This document shows, piece after piece, positions 16,492-24,177 of a stretch of DNA of 64,000 nt. The position numbers and the translations under genes are program-made. Below the pieces are notes generated by a model. It had not been told where the DNA came from, made no database searches, and worked only from the letters and a program-made list of their open reading frames with translations. Location: NCBI RefSeq assembly GCF_003233845.1, contig NZ_QKRB01000036.1, positions 62,001-126,000 on the forward strand, in the 5' to 3' direction. How positions within the stretch are numbered: the stretch's first letter is position 1; every line of letters begins with the position of its first letter. This DNA is from Paenibacillus sambharensis. GTDB taxonomy: Bacteria; Bacillota; Bacilli; Paenibacillales; Paenibacillaceae.

Positions 16492-16560
16492 GCCTGATAC
16501 CTCTCTCCCACCCACTGCCCTGCAGTCAGATCTTGCTTGCACCGCGCGGTTACACTTATA

Positions 16561-16588
16561 TAGTCGTTTATAATACCAGTGTGGTTCA
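16561..16588 (-). promoter_or_regulatory. Candidate autoregulated ECF promoter
   Basis: On the minus strand TGAACC (16588-16583), 16 bases, CGACTA (16566-16561). This matches the general ECF form (GAAC-type -35, CG-rich -10, 16-base spacer) and is at a sensible distance from the sigma gene start. Confidence 0.5.
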
Positions 16589-16893
16589 TTTTTTTTTGAG
16601 AAGGCACCTTTATAAGAACTATAAAAATATTGAATGAATGATCAAATAATTTATACTTCCTTAAAAATAAGGCCTGTGCTATTCTTGCAATAACGGACTT
16701 GTACATAAAGTTACATGGTATGTGATGCATTATTCATCCGGTTCCTCGCTAAGCGGCAACCATCCTTAGATAGACTGTATACAATATACATGATTACGTT
16801 TAGGATTCATGTTCATTTAGCTTGGTTAATTGGTTGAGATCCAGTCTAGCCTGGCTGGAGCAGCCGCTTCAGCGAAAAAGTTTAGTTGTTAAC

Positions 16894-16978
16894 GTTTACG
16901 GGAAGCATACCTGGCAGGCAGCTACATAAATTGTATATAAACTTTCTGAATAGTCAGATTATTAGGCTTCCTGTAAAC
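16894..16978 (+). other. Leader region of the NSS transporter with distant inverted repeat
   Basis: The 430-base stretch 16589-17019 holds no gene. GTTTACGGGAAGC (16894-16906) pairs with GCTTCCTGTAAAC (16966-16978), 12 of 13 plus one G-U, across 59 bases. It could be a structured leader or paired operator. I could not match it to a known riboswitch class. Confidence 0.4.
16940..16954 (+). promoter_or_regulatory. CodY-box-like site
   Basis: AACTTTCTGAATAGT matches the CodY consensus AATTTTCWGAAAATT at 12 of 15 positions. It sits about 65 bases before the transporter start, where repression by CodY under amino-acid excess would make sense. Confidence 0.45.
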
Positions 16979-17019
16979 TCAGATACAACGTTCTAACATT
17001 ATTGAAGGAGGAGTTGCTT

Positions 17020-18564
17020 ATGAAGCAGCGCGATCAATGGGCTTCAAGGACCGGCTTTATTCTGGCAGCAGCCGGTTCCGCAATTGGCCTTGGCAACATA
17101 TGGAGGTTCCCGTATGTCGTCTATGGCAACGGAGGAGGTGCCTTCCTGATTCCGTATTTCTTCGCCTTGCTTACAGCCGGTATTCCCATTCTGCTGCTGG
17201 AATTCGGAATTGGACGCAAGGGCGGCGGGTCTGCACCTTACTCGCTAAGCAGGTTGTCGCGCAAGTTTGAGTGGCTGGGCTGGTGGCAGGCGCTTATCTG
17301 TTTTGTCATTACCACCTACTATGTGGCAATTGTCGCATGGGCAGTAAGTTATTTCTTCTACTCATTCAATCTGAATTGGGGATCGGACACGGAAGGCTTC
17401 CTGTTCGGCACTTATCTGGGTGTGCCAGAGGGTGTGGTTACTGAGAACGGATGGAACTTCGGCGGTATTCAGTGGCATATTCTACTGCCTCTGGTAGCCG
17501 TGTGGGCAGGCGTGTATTATGTCTTGTCCAAGGGCGTACAGCGGGGTATCGAGCGGGTCAGCAAGATTTTCATGCCGATTCTGTTCATCATTATGGTGCT
17601 GTTCGTCATCCGCGCCGTCACGCTGCCTGGTGCCGCAGTTGGTCTTGATCATCTGTTCACACCGGATTTCGGTAAAATACTGCCAGGCTTCCTTGGCGGA
17701 ACGAACCCGGAGTGGTACACAGTATGGATGGCCGCTTACGGCCAAATCTTCTTCTCGCTGTCCATCGCCTTCGCGATCATGATCACGTACAGCAGCTATA
17801 TTGATAAGAAGCAGGATGTGAACAACAGCGGCTTCATCATGGCGTTCAGCAACAGCGGCTTCGAGTTCCTTGCAGCCATCGGCGTATTCGCGGCTATCGG
17901 CTTTATGGCCACGACGTCGGGCATGGATGTCAGTGAGGTGGCAAAAGCTGGTCTGGGACTAGCGTTTGTCGTATTCCCGCAGATCATCAACTCGTTCCCG
18001 ATTCTGAACGGCACATTCGGCGCACTGTTCTTCCTGTCGCTGGTCATTGCCGGCTTTACTTCTCTCATCTCAATTATTGAGGTGCTGATTGCGGCAGTCC
18101 GGGATAAGTTCAATATTTCCCGCCAAGCATCGGTTAACTGGGTTGTCGGCATCTGCGCTGTCGTGAGCCTCGCTTATACGACCGGTGCAGGCGTTGTCCT
18201 GCTGGATATTGTGGACCATTACATCAACAACTTCGGTATCGTTATTGCCGGCTTGTTCGAGGTTATTCTGATCGGCTGGTTCACAAGACTAGCCACGATC
18301 CGGGAGGAAAACAACCTCGTGTCTGATTTCCGGATCGGCAGATGGTGGGACGTGATGATCAAGGTTGTCACCCCGCTGATTCTGATCTACATGTCTTACA
18401 AGAACTTTGAGCAGTGGCTTAATACCCCTTATGAGGGCTATCCGCTGCATGCACAGCTGACCTTCGGCTGGATCATGGTCGCACTGACCATCGTACTGGC
18501 ATTCGTGCTGGCCTACGCATTCAGATGGAAAGAACCGATGAAACCGAAGCAGGGGGGGCGCTGA
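17020..18564 (+). CDS. Sodium-dependent amino-acid transporter, NSS family (MetP-like large subunit)
   Basis: 514 residues from ATG after GAAGGAGGAG; the slightly longer TTG reading is rejected. The N-terminus RDQWASRTGFILAAAGSAIG and LGNIWRFPYVVYGNGGGAFL are the conserved sodium-site helices of the neurotransmitter:sodium symporter family. About twelve membrane helices follow. A 34-residue single-helix protein starts one base after its stop, as for the MetPS methionine/alanine importer of Corynebacterium. Substrate is therefore probably a hydrophobic or sulfur amino acid. The CodY-like box upstream agrees. Confidence 0.93.
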   Translation: MKQRDQWASRTGFILAAAGSAIGLGNIWRFPYVVYGNGGGAFLIPYFFALLTAGIPILLLEFGIGRKGGGSAPYSLSRLSRKFEWLGWWQALICFVITTYYVAIVAWAVSYFFYSFNLNWGSDTEGFLFGTYLGVPEGVVTENGWNFGGIQWHILLPLVAVWAGVYYVLSKGVQRGIERVSKIFMPILFIIMVLFVIRAVTLPGAAVGLDHLFTPDFGKILPGFLGGTNPEWYTVWMAAYGQIFFSLSIAFAIMITYSSYIDKKQDVNNSGFIMAFSNSGFEFLAAIGVFAAIGFMATTSGMDVSEVAKAGLGLAFVVFPQIINSFPILNGTFGALFFLSLVIAGFTSLISIIEVLIAAVRDKFNISRQASVNWVVGICAVVSLAYTTGAGVVLLDIVDHYINNFGIVIAGLFEVILIGWFTRLATIREENNLVSDFRIGRWWDVMIKVVTPLILIYMSYKNFEQWLNTPYEGYPLHAQLTFGWIMVALTIVLAFVLAYAFRWKEPMKPKQGGR

Positions 18565-18565
18565 T

Positions 18566-18670
18566 ATGAGCGGAGCGGCAATAGCAATGTTCACCTTCGG
18601 GGCGGTGCTGCTGTGGGGCGGCCTTGCGCTTACCATTACAATTGCAATCAAGAAGAGCAGGAAGTCTTAA
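18566..18670 (+). CDS. MetS-like small subunit of NSS transporter
   Basis: 34 residues: MSGAAIAMFTFGAVLLWGGL then a short hydrophobic end and KKSRKS. This single helix with a basic cytoplasmic tail is the form of MetS family NSS small subunits. It begins one base after the transporter stop codon and is easily missed because of its size. In known systems the small subunit is needed for transport activity. Confidence 0.85.
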   Translation: MSGAAIAMFTFGAVLLWGGLALTITIAIKKSRKS

Positions 18671-18687
18671 GCTGCACCTATGAAACC

Positions 18688-18727
18688 AAGCTGTTCCCTC
18701 CAATGTTGGATGGGGGCAGCTTTTTTT
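18688..18727 (+). terminator. Intrinsic terminator of the NSS operon
   Basis: Stem AAGCTG...TCCAA with TTGGA...CAGCTT followed by seven T. Confidence 0.85.
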
Positions 18728-18831
18728 GGGGATGGCTGACAGGTCTTGCGAGAATAATTTCCTCCAACTGGGAGATCATTTGTAACGGTGCCTTCGCACA
18801 CACCCACTTCACTGGAGGTCAATGAACACGA

Positions 18832-19431
18832 ATGAATACGCTTGGCGCACATGAAGTTCTTGAGCTGCACGAGATTATGAATGACGCGATCCATGGTCTG
18901 AACACCATGAAGCTGTACCGTCCCTATGCCCAAGACCATCAGCTTCAATCCATGATGGACAGACATATGCATATGCTGACGGTAGAGTATAACAGCCTTG
19001 TTCAAATGGCCCATCACCAAGGCGCCGGGCAGGCTGTACCTAACCGCCGTGCCAAGCTCGCCGGTATGATGAACATAAACCAGGGCTATGCACCAACTTA
19101 TGGCCTGCGCAATCCTCAAACACAGTCTCCTGCTTCCACGAACGAAGAGATTGACGATGCGGATGTTGCGGTATGCCTGATCAATTGCCATAAGCAAACA
19201 GCCGCTCTCAAGATGAAAGCAGCACTTGAAATGGCTAACCCGGCACTTCGCCAAATGATCCAAACCGCAGCGAACAACTCTGCTGATATGGCGTATGAGG
19301 GCTTCCAGTATGCGAACCAGCGGGGTTACTATCAGATACCGACGCTGAAGGATACAACGGCAGACACCTTCCTGCATGCGTATGGGACAGCACCCTCCCC
19401 TGTACACCACACTGGCGGCCACTTGATGTAG
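18832..19431 (+). CDS. CotF-family spore coat protein
   Basis: 199 residues. LGAHEVLELHEIMNDAIHGL and a helical bundle with many His, Met and Gln residues, then DDADVAVCLINCHKQTAALK, match the ferritin-like CotF coat family. Residues after 180 are a short disordered His-rich tail (VHHTGGHLM). It is assembled into the spore coat. A GGAGGT lies twelve bases before the ATG. A nearer ATG at 18822 in another frame opens only a ten-codon reading. Likely transcribed late in the mother cell, but I could not pick out a sigma-K promoter. Confidence 0.85.
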   Translation: MNTLGAHEVLELHEIMNDAIHGLNTMKLYRPYAQDHQLQSMMDRHMHMLTVEYNSLVQMAHHQGAGQAVPNRRAKLAGMMNINQGYAPTYGLRNPQTQSPASTNEEIDDADVAVCLINCHKQTAALKMKAALEMANPALRQMIQTAANNSADMAYEGFQYANQRGYYQIPTLKDTTADTFLHAYGTAPSPVHHTGGHLM

Positions 19432-19451
19432 GAATGAAAAATAGAAGAAAC

Positions 19452-19480
19452 GCAGCCTCTCACAAGGCTGCTTTTCTTTT
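19452..19480 (+). terminator. Terminator of cotF-like gene
   Basis: GCAGCCT, loop CTCACA, AGGCTGC, then TTTTCTTTT. It overlaps the 3' end of the convergent ArsR gene. Confidence 0.8.
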
Positions 19481-20593
19481 GTCTTCGGCGACCGGCTGCT
19501 CCAGAAATTGCAGCAGATTCAGGGATAACCGGTCGATCTCGCTTCGTTTCAGGCTGTAGAATTGGTAGTTCCCTCTCCGCTCACTGTATACCAGGCCTGA
19601 CTGCTGCATGATCTTCAAGTGCTTGGAGACAGCCGCCTCCGATATGCCAAACAATTCCGCAAGCTGACGGGTACACCGGGGCTCCCACCAGAGTAATTTG
19701 ACGATCTTGAGCCGGGTGCCGTCCGCCAGCCCTTTCAGCAGTACCAGCAGATCAACCGGCGGTGACAGCTCCTCAGCAAGCGAAGCATCAGTATCATCAG
19801 CCGGTGCATTCTCTACTGCAAGCGGCAGCGACACCATATCCTTGCCACAGCCTATCAGCAGATGCGGAGCAATGAAGGCAGATGGGAAAATCAGCACCTT
19901 CCGCAGGTTCCCCGCAGCAAAACGGTAAGTCTCCGCTTTGTATGCTGTTATCTCTCCGCCCGTCACAGACAACCTGGGATGCAGGCTGTTAAGCGCCTTA
20001 AGATCATTACGCTCACACGCCATCCGGAAACGCTCCGCCTCCGCTTGCATGCGGGGCAGCACCAGGCGCCACTCCTGCTTAAAATAATCCGCATACTCCT
20101 GCAGTATGGCAAGGAGCTCTTCCCGGTAACAGGAAGGCTTCATCAGCAGCATTCGCTGCCGTTCACTAAGACTGCTATCCGCAAGTCCCCGGTCTTCTCC
20201 CGCCATCCACCGCAGAACCTGTTCGAGCGAGTACCGGTAGTTAAAAGTCAGCTCCAGCAGCTCCGCATCCGGGAGAGTCTTTAGCCGGCGAATCCCCTTC
20301 TGGACGCTCATCGGCTCACTGCATCCGCCCGGCAGGTTAATTATTCCGATCCATTCCTCCGTTACTGCCCCTATGTCCCATGCACGCTGCCATAATAAAG
20401 GGGCTTGCTGTTTTAGCCGCTCCGCCCATGCCTGTCTTGCCGTATGATGCTCCGGCCGGCAGAGCACATGAAGACTGCACAGCATTTCGTGAAAGGGGCT
20501 GATGACAAGCTGTACCTTGTCCCGCCAGCTCCCTCCGGTTACAACTTGCTCCGGTTCGTTAACGAGCAATAGCTTTTCCTCTGCTGCCGCCAT
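19460..20593 (-). CDS. ArsR-family winged-helix regulator with long N-terminal domain
   Basis: 377 residues from an ATG that overlaps the stop of the preceding small ORF by one base (TAATG) and follows GGGAGA. The C-terminal 90 residues are an ArsR helix-turn-helix (LADGTRLKIVKLLWWEPRCT then QLAELFGISEAAVSKHLKIM). There is no metal-binding Cys pattern in alpha3. The N-terminal 280 residues resemble the DUF5937 module found in ArsR proteins of Bacillota and actinobacteria. It probably senses a small molecule or stress and may repress itself through the dyad upstream. Confidence 0.85.
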   Translation of the reverse strand: MAAAEEKLLLVNEPEQVVTGGSWRDKVQLVISPFHEMLCSLHVLCRPEHHTARQAWAERLKQQAPLLWQRAWDIGAVTEEWIGIINLPGGCSEPMSVQKGIRRLKTLPDAELLELTFNYRYSLEQVLRWMAGEDRGLADSSLSERQRMLLMKPSCYREELLAILQEYADYFKQEWRLVLPRMQAEAERFRMACERNDLKALNSLHPRLSVTGGEITAYKAETYRFAAGNLRKVLIFPSAFIAPHLLIGCGKDMVSLPLAVENAPADDTDASLAEELSPPVDLLVLLKGLADGTRLKIVKLLWWEPRCTRQLAELFGISEAAVSKHLKIMQQSGLVYSERRGNYQFYSLKRSEIDRLSLNLLQFLEQPVAEDKRKAAL

Positions 20594-20757
20594 TATTTGT
20601 CTCTCCCTATTAATAGTAACAATAAATGGATCCAAGCACTCAGCCGTTTGCTCGTGCTAACCCGCTGCCTCTTAGTGCTGTTCTGGCTTGCCGCCAGATT
20701 GTCTTCGATCCACTGCTTATAAATTTTGTCAAATACATAGTCGTGTTCCGTTCCCAT
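20593..20757 (-). CDS. Small protein coupled to ArsR regulator
   Basis: 54 residues beginning MGTEHDYVFDKIYKQWIEDN, a basic middle (STKRQRVSTSKR) and a short hydrophobic end WIHLLLLIG. AGGAG is eight bases before the ATG, and the stop shares its last A with the ATG of the regulator, so translation is coupled. It lies behind a consensus promoter and a dyad. I do not recognise a family. It may be a regulatory leader peptide, a cofactor of the regulator, or just an upstream ORF that sets translation level. Confidence 0.6.
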   Translation of the reverse strand: MGTEHDYVFDKIYKQWIEDNLAASQNSTKRQRVSTSKRLSAWIHLLLLLIGRDK

Positions 20758-20777
20758 GCCAATCGCTCCTGACGAGA

Positions 20778-20799
20778 TGATTAACCAGCCGGTTAATCA
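20778..20799 (-). promoter_or_regulatory. Perfect nine-base inverted repeat before the ArsR operon
   Basis: TGATTAACC, AGCC, GGTTAATCA. It is placed about 20 bases before the small ORF and after the promoter, a position suited to an autorepression operator, or to a hairpin in the leader. Confidence 0.6.
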
Positions 20800-20827
20800 A
20801 AATCACCTTTGGCCAAAAGTGTTCATT

Positions 20828-20856
20828 ATTATAGGAACAGGTGAATGAATTGTCAA
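20828..20856 (-). promoter_or_regulatory. Consensus sigma-A promoter for the ArsR operon
   Basis: Minus strand TTGACA (20856-20851), 17 bases, TATAAT (20833-20828): a perfect match in both hexamers. The -35 overlaps the end of the EamA gene. Confidence 0.85.
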
Positions 20857-21758
20857 GCACGAAGCGAAGACGACTTGCGGCTGGCCTTCAGCCAGAAGTA
20901 AGTCCCCATCCCAAGCAAGGTCAGCGCCCCGCCTGCAAGCTGTGAGCCTCCAAGCGCCTCGCCGAGGATGAAGTATGCCAGAATCGTCGCCAGTACAGGT
21001 TCACCGATAACCCCCACGGACACAGCAGTCGCGCCAATCGAACGCAGCAGCAGGTTGAATATGAAATGTCCGAACACAGTCGGTATCACAGCGAGCATAG
21101 CGAAATACACCCAGTCAGAGGGAGCATAGCTGATGAGCGGATAATCTTTTGCAGCACTATAGATCAGCATAACTGTACCGCCGACGGCAAACACGATGAC
21201 ACTGTATAAGTTCGCAGGGATTCTGCGGCTTACCCGCTGCCCTGCCAGGAGGTACAGGGATATGGCGATCGTGCCCAACAGGGATAAGCCATCCCCAATC
21301 AAGGCCTCCCGCGATACGCCAATGTCGCCCCAGGCAATTACAATGGAGCCTGCAATAGCGGTCAGCATACATAGGGTGATGCGGACGGTGATGCGCTCCT
21401 TGAAGAGAAAATAAGCCCCAACCATCACGAAGAACGGCTGCAGCGTCAGAATGACAAGCGAGCTTGCCACGGAGGTGTACGACAGCGATTCCATCCAGAA
21501 TAGAAAATGCAGCCCGAGCGCTGCTCCCGCTGACAGGACAACGATCCATTCCTTCAGGCTGAGGGACAGGGTCCTGATGCTTGTCCAGGGGACGAAAGGC
21601 AGCAGGATGCACACCGTTATGAACAGTCTGTACATCCCTGCAACCGACGGGGGCGTGGCGGAAGACTTGATCATGATCGACGATGCAGCAACCGCCAGAA
21701 TACTGATCGTGAGGAGAAGATAGGGATGAACGGGAAGATTTTGATTAGCGCCTCGCAT
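20853..21758 (-). CDS. EamA/DMT family transporter
   Basis: 301 residues from ATG after AAAGG. Ten membrane helices in two EamA repeats, with the family signature LGLHFLFWMESLSYTSVASS in the first and VGVIGEPVLATILAYFILGE in the second, ending in a short basic cytoplasmic tail. A metabolite exporter of the drug/metabolite superfamily; substrate unknown. It follows the LysE gene on the same strand after about 100 bases. Confidence 0.9.
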   Translation of the reverse strand: MRGANQNLPVHPYLLLTISILAVAASSIMIKSSATPPSVAGMYRLFITVCILLPFVPWTSIRTLSLSLKEWIVVLSAGAALGLHFLFWMESLSYTSVASSLVILTLQPFFVMVGAYFLFKERITVRITLCMLTAIAGSIVIAWGDIGVSREALIGDGLSLLGTIAISLYLLAGQRVSRRIPANLYSVIVFAVGGTVMLIYSAAKDYPLISYAPSDWVYFAMLAVIPTVFGHFIFNLLLRSIGATAVSVGVIGEPVLATILAYFILGEALGGSQLAGGALTLLGMGTYFWLKASRKSSSLRA

Positions 21759-21862
21759 GACTAGTCCTTTCCATGTTGAACAAGATACGGGCAAACCTCT
21801 TCGCAAGATTGGCTGCTTGTGGGGACAAGAACTCTTTCTATGCCAGAAGGCCGCCTTACGGT

Positions 21863-22495
21863 TTAAGGCTTGGTGGTCAGCAGCTTGATGCCCAGACCGA
21901 GGAATATGCTTGCAGCGGCTATGTTCATAAACTCGCTAAACCGCGGCCTCCCGAACAGCCGGTCACGGAAGCTTCCAGCGAAGTATCCCAGCAGCCCAAA
22001 AATAACAGCCGTAAGCACGATAAAAACAAGACCCAGCAAAAACATCTGCAGCGGAACATAGCCCGTCTGGTAGTCAATGAACTGCGGCAGGAAGGTCAGG
22101 AAGAAGACCGCCACCTTCGGGTTAAGTATGTTCATCAATACGCCGCGCAGGAAGAGGCCTTTCGTCTGTCTGCTCTGCTCCGGGCGGCTGTCCGGCTGCA
22201 GCTGCTCCTTCCGGTGTCTGATTGCTTGGAAGGCCATATAGAACAGATACAGGGCTCCCAGTGTTTTGAAGATGGTAAAAGCTACGGCAGACGTCTGAAT
22301 GATCAGCGACAAGCCGAGAACGGCCGCCAAGGTGTGGATGATGTTGCCCAGGCTGAGTCCGAGGGCAGTCATGACCCCGGCCCTCCGCCCATTCGTCATC
22401 CCCTGCGTAACCGTGAAGATCAGGTCAGGGCCCGGAATGATAATCAGCAGAATGGATGTACCGATAAAAAATAACAACGACGCTGCGTCGAGCAT
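21863..22495 (-). CDS. LysE family amino-acid/metabolite exporter
   Basis: 210 residues, six helices. GPDLIFTVTQGMTNGRRAGV near the N-terminus and NPKVAVFFLTFLPQFID in the middle are the RhtB/LysE signatures. Exports amino acids or homoserine-lactone-like molecules; substrate not predictable. AAGGAG precedes the ATG. With the adjacent EamA gene it makes a small efflux pair. Confidence 0.92.
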   Translation of the reverse strand: MLDAASLLFFIGTSILLIIIPGPDLIFTVTQGMTNGRRAGVMTALGLSLGNIIHTLAAVLGLSLIIQTSAVAFTIFKTLGALYLFYMAFQAIRHRKEQLQPDSRPEQSRQTKGLFLRGVLMNILNPKVAVFFLTFLPQFIDYQTGYVPLQMFLLGLVFIVLTAVIFGLLGYFAGSFRDRLFGRPRFSEFMNIAAASIFLGLGIKLLTTKP

Positions 22496-22517
22496 GCTGC
22501 AGCTCCTTTCTTATAAA

Positions 22518-22735
22518 TCTGGCTGTGCGGCTGTGGCCGACTGTGTCGACTGTGCGGCTGTGGCCGGCTGTGCCGATTGTGCCAGCTGATGCCGATTGCC
22601 CGGCTGTGGCCGATTGCCCGGCTATGGCTAGCTAAGGCCGACTGTGCAGTTGCGCGGCTATATTTGTTGTGCACGGTTGTGTCCGGCTGCACGGCTGTGT
22701 CCGGCTGCGTCTCTATAGCCAGTTGTGCGGCTTAT
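22518..22735. repeat. Degenerate low-complexity tandem repeat (CGGCTGTG / GGCCGA units)
   Basis: About 220 bases built from drifting copies of CTGTGCGGCTGTGGCCGA and shorter GGCTGTG units. No gene is supported here; the apparent Cys/Ala-rich reading frames follow from the repeat. It lies just upstream of the LysE gene. Confidence 0.75.
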
Positions 22736-22772
22736 ACCCATTCGTGCGCTCACAGACGCATCCCAATTGGAC

Positions 22773-22961
22773 AAAAAACCTGCTATAGTGCAGGAATTTC
22801 CGGACATTCAGACCTGCTGAAGGTAAATACCTGCATATGTGCAGGTATTTCTTCCATCGCAGCCCAACTTGGGCTTAGAGGAGGAAAAAACCTGCATTAT
22901 CGCAGGTATTTCGGGTACCCACTCAAACCCTGGATAAATTCATGCACATTTGCAGGCTTTT
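22773..22961. repeat. Array of four CCTGCA hairpins
   Basis: Four hairpins at 22773-22799, 22825-22850, 22885-22911 and 22934-22961, centred 50-60 bases apart. The best one is AAATACCTGCA, TATG, TGCAGGTATTT with an eleven-base perfect stem; the fourth is decayed. The spacers also contain short palindromes (AGCCCAACTTGGGCT). Not a CRISPR, because repeats differ and no cas gene is near. The rest of 22962-23116 shows nothing. Confidence 0.8.
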
Positions 22962-23116
22962 GATCCCTAGCATCCGCACCAAGCGTCCGGTACCCCACAT
23001 ACGCATTCAGCTTCCGACACCGCCCCACACACTCGGAATTCAGCTAGTCTGACTGAAGCCGCGGGCATATTCACTTATGTATATAGTATAGTCTATCTCA
23101 ATCTGCTTGGACTCCG

Positions 23117-23578
23117 CTAGGCGTAGTTCCAGCTGTCCTTCTCCGCATAATCACCCCACGGGTTCTCGCTGTTGAACGATCCTACATACAGTACCTGGTC
23201 ACCCCGGACCACCCACTCCATACCATGCTCGATCTCCCACTCGCAGTCCAGTTCCATATGGACAACAGGCTCTGTCCTGCCTTCTGGATCAGGGACAATA
23301 AGAATGTTAGGATCTACAAGCTTCAGTACGTCTGCAGGCTTCGTAAATTGAATCATCTCTTCACCGATATCATCAAGAAACTCATTGCAGTATCGGATGG
23401 ACGCCTCACACAAAGCCTCCACGACGTCCTCCCGCAGTGAATTCAGATAGGACACACATTGCTCAATATAATCAGTCCCTGCCCCTTGCTCTGCCATAAA
23501 CCGCACTTCTCTCGCGAACAGTTTGCAGTAAAATTCACCCTCAAGCTCGCCGTCTATGTGCTGCACATTTTTCAACAT
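23117..23578 (-). CDS. DUF6985-like protein of unknown function
   Basis: 153 residues from the ATG after AAGGAGG. The end CEWEIEHGMEWVVRGDQVLY then VGSFNSENPWGDYAEKDSWN is typical of small cytoplasmic proteins in the DUF6985 group, some of which occur among polymorphic-toxin immunity genes. The first half is helical and acidic (LREDVVEALCEASIRYCNEF). No catalytic motif is seen. It precedes the DUF6157-like gene's 3' side on the same strand, with a 55-base gap. Confidence 0.7.
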   Translation of the reverse strand: MLKNVQHIDGELEGEFYCKLFAREVRFMAEQGAGTDYIEQCVSYLNSLREDVVEALCEASIRYCNEFLDDIGEEMIQFTKPADVLKLVDPNILIVPDPEGRTEPVVHMELDCEWEIEHGMEWVVRGDQVLYVGSFNSENPWGDYAEKDSWNYA

Positions 23579-23633
23579 TTTCAGATGCCTCCTTGTCAAC
23601 AAGGTTATACAGTTAGCTACTAATTTCTACGAT

Positions 23634-24044
23634 CTAGCCGCGGCTCGACCTCATCGCTTTAACCTGTTTGATGCCTGGGGTGTGTTTAAGCCGTTCATAA
23701 TCTGCTGATTCGACTGCATACAGCGCCGCTTTTCCCTGATCATCAAAGTGAATGCCCCACCCGTAACGTTTGGCTAATGGTGAGGTGCGCAGACAGGGCT
23801 GGCCTTTGGAAAAGAACTTCTCGCGCTCAGACGATTGGTTCCCTTCCGCTATGCCCGTACGGGCCGCAAATATTTCAAACAGTATGTCTTCCTGAGTGTA
23901 TTGATAGGGGTAGTTTACAATCATATCATACTGCATCACAGCTACCGTTCGTGCGCTGCCTTTTGTCTTCGGGACTTCGGCTGCCGTTACAGGGCAATCG
24001 TCGGCAACTTGAATAAAGGTGCCATAGTAATTGTTGTCTGTCAT
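23634..24044 (-). CDS. DUF6157-like protein of unknown function
   Basis: 136 residues from the ATG after AGGAGG; the longer frame is rejected. NYYGTFIQVADDCPVTAAEV, then PYQYTQEDILFEIFAAR and SPLAKRYGWGIHFDDQGKAA, match the small DUF6157 family. These are soluble proteins with no known function. No active-site motif is evident. Confidence 0.8.
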   Translation of the reverse strand: MTDNNYYGTFIQVADDCPVTAAEVPKTKGSARTVAVMQYDMIVNYPYQYTQEDILFEIFAARTGIAEGNQSSEREKFFSKGQPCLRTSPLAKRYGWGIHFDDQGKAALYAVESADYERLKHTPGIKQVKAMRSSRG

Positions 24045-24125
24045 ACCGTGCCTCCTAGATCGGACAAGTCTCCACAATACCATAGGTAGAGAGAGCCAAC
24101 ACACCTATTATAGTTAGACTCGATA

Positions 24126-24164
24126 AACAAAACAAAGAGACACCAGCCCCAAATGGACTAGTGT
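24126..24164 (-). terminator. Terminator after P450 gene
   Basis: Minus strand ACACTAGTCC, short loop, GGGCTGGTGT with two G-U pairs, then CTCTTTGTTTTG. Confidence 0.7.
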
Positions 24165-24177
24165 CGGTATAAACTGT

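Noticed and set aside
16589-17019. Riboswitch before the NSS transporter
   Set aside because: Checked for glycine, lysine and SAM-type conserved cores by eye and saw none; only an inverted repeat and a CodY-like site remain.
18822-18854. Ten-codon reading frame before the CotF-like gene
   Set aside because: It starts close to the ribosome site but overlaps the real gene in another frame and has no sign of selection.
22773-22961. Repeat-spacer spacing resembling a CRISPR array
   Set aside because: Repeats differ at many positions, are symmetrical hairpins, number only four, and no cas genes are nearby.
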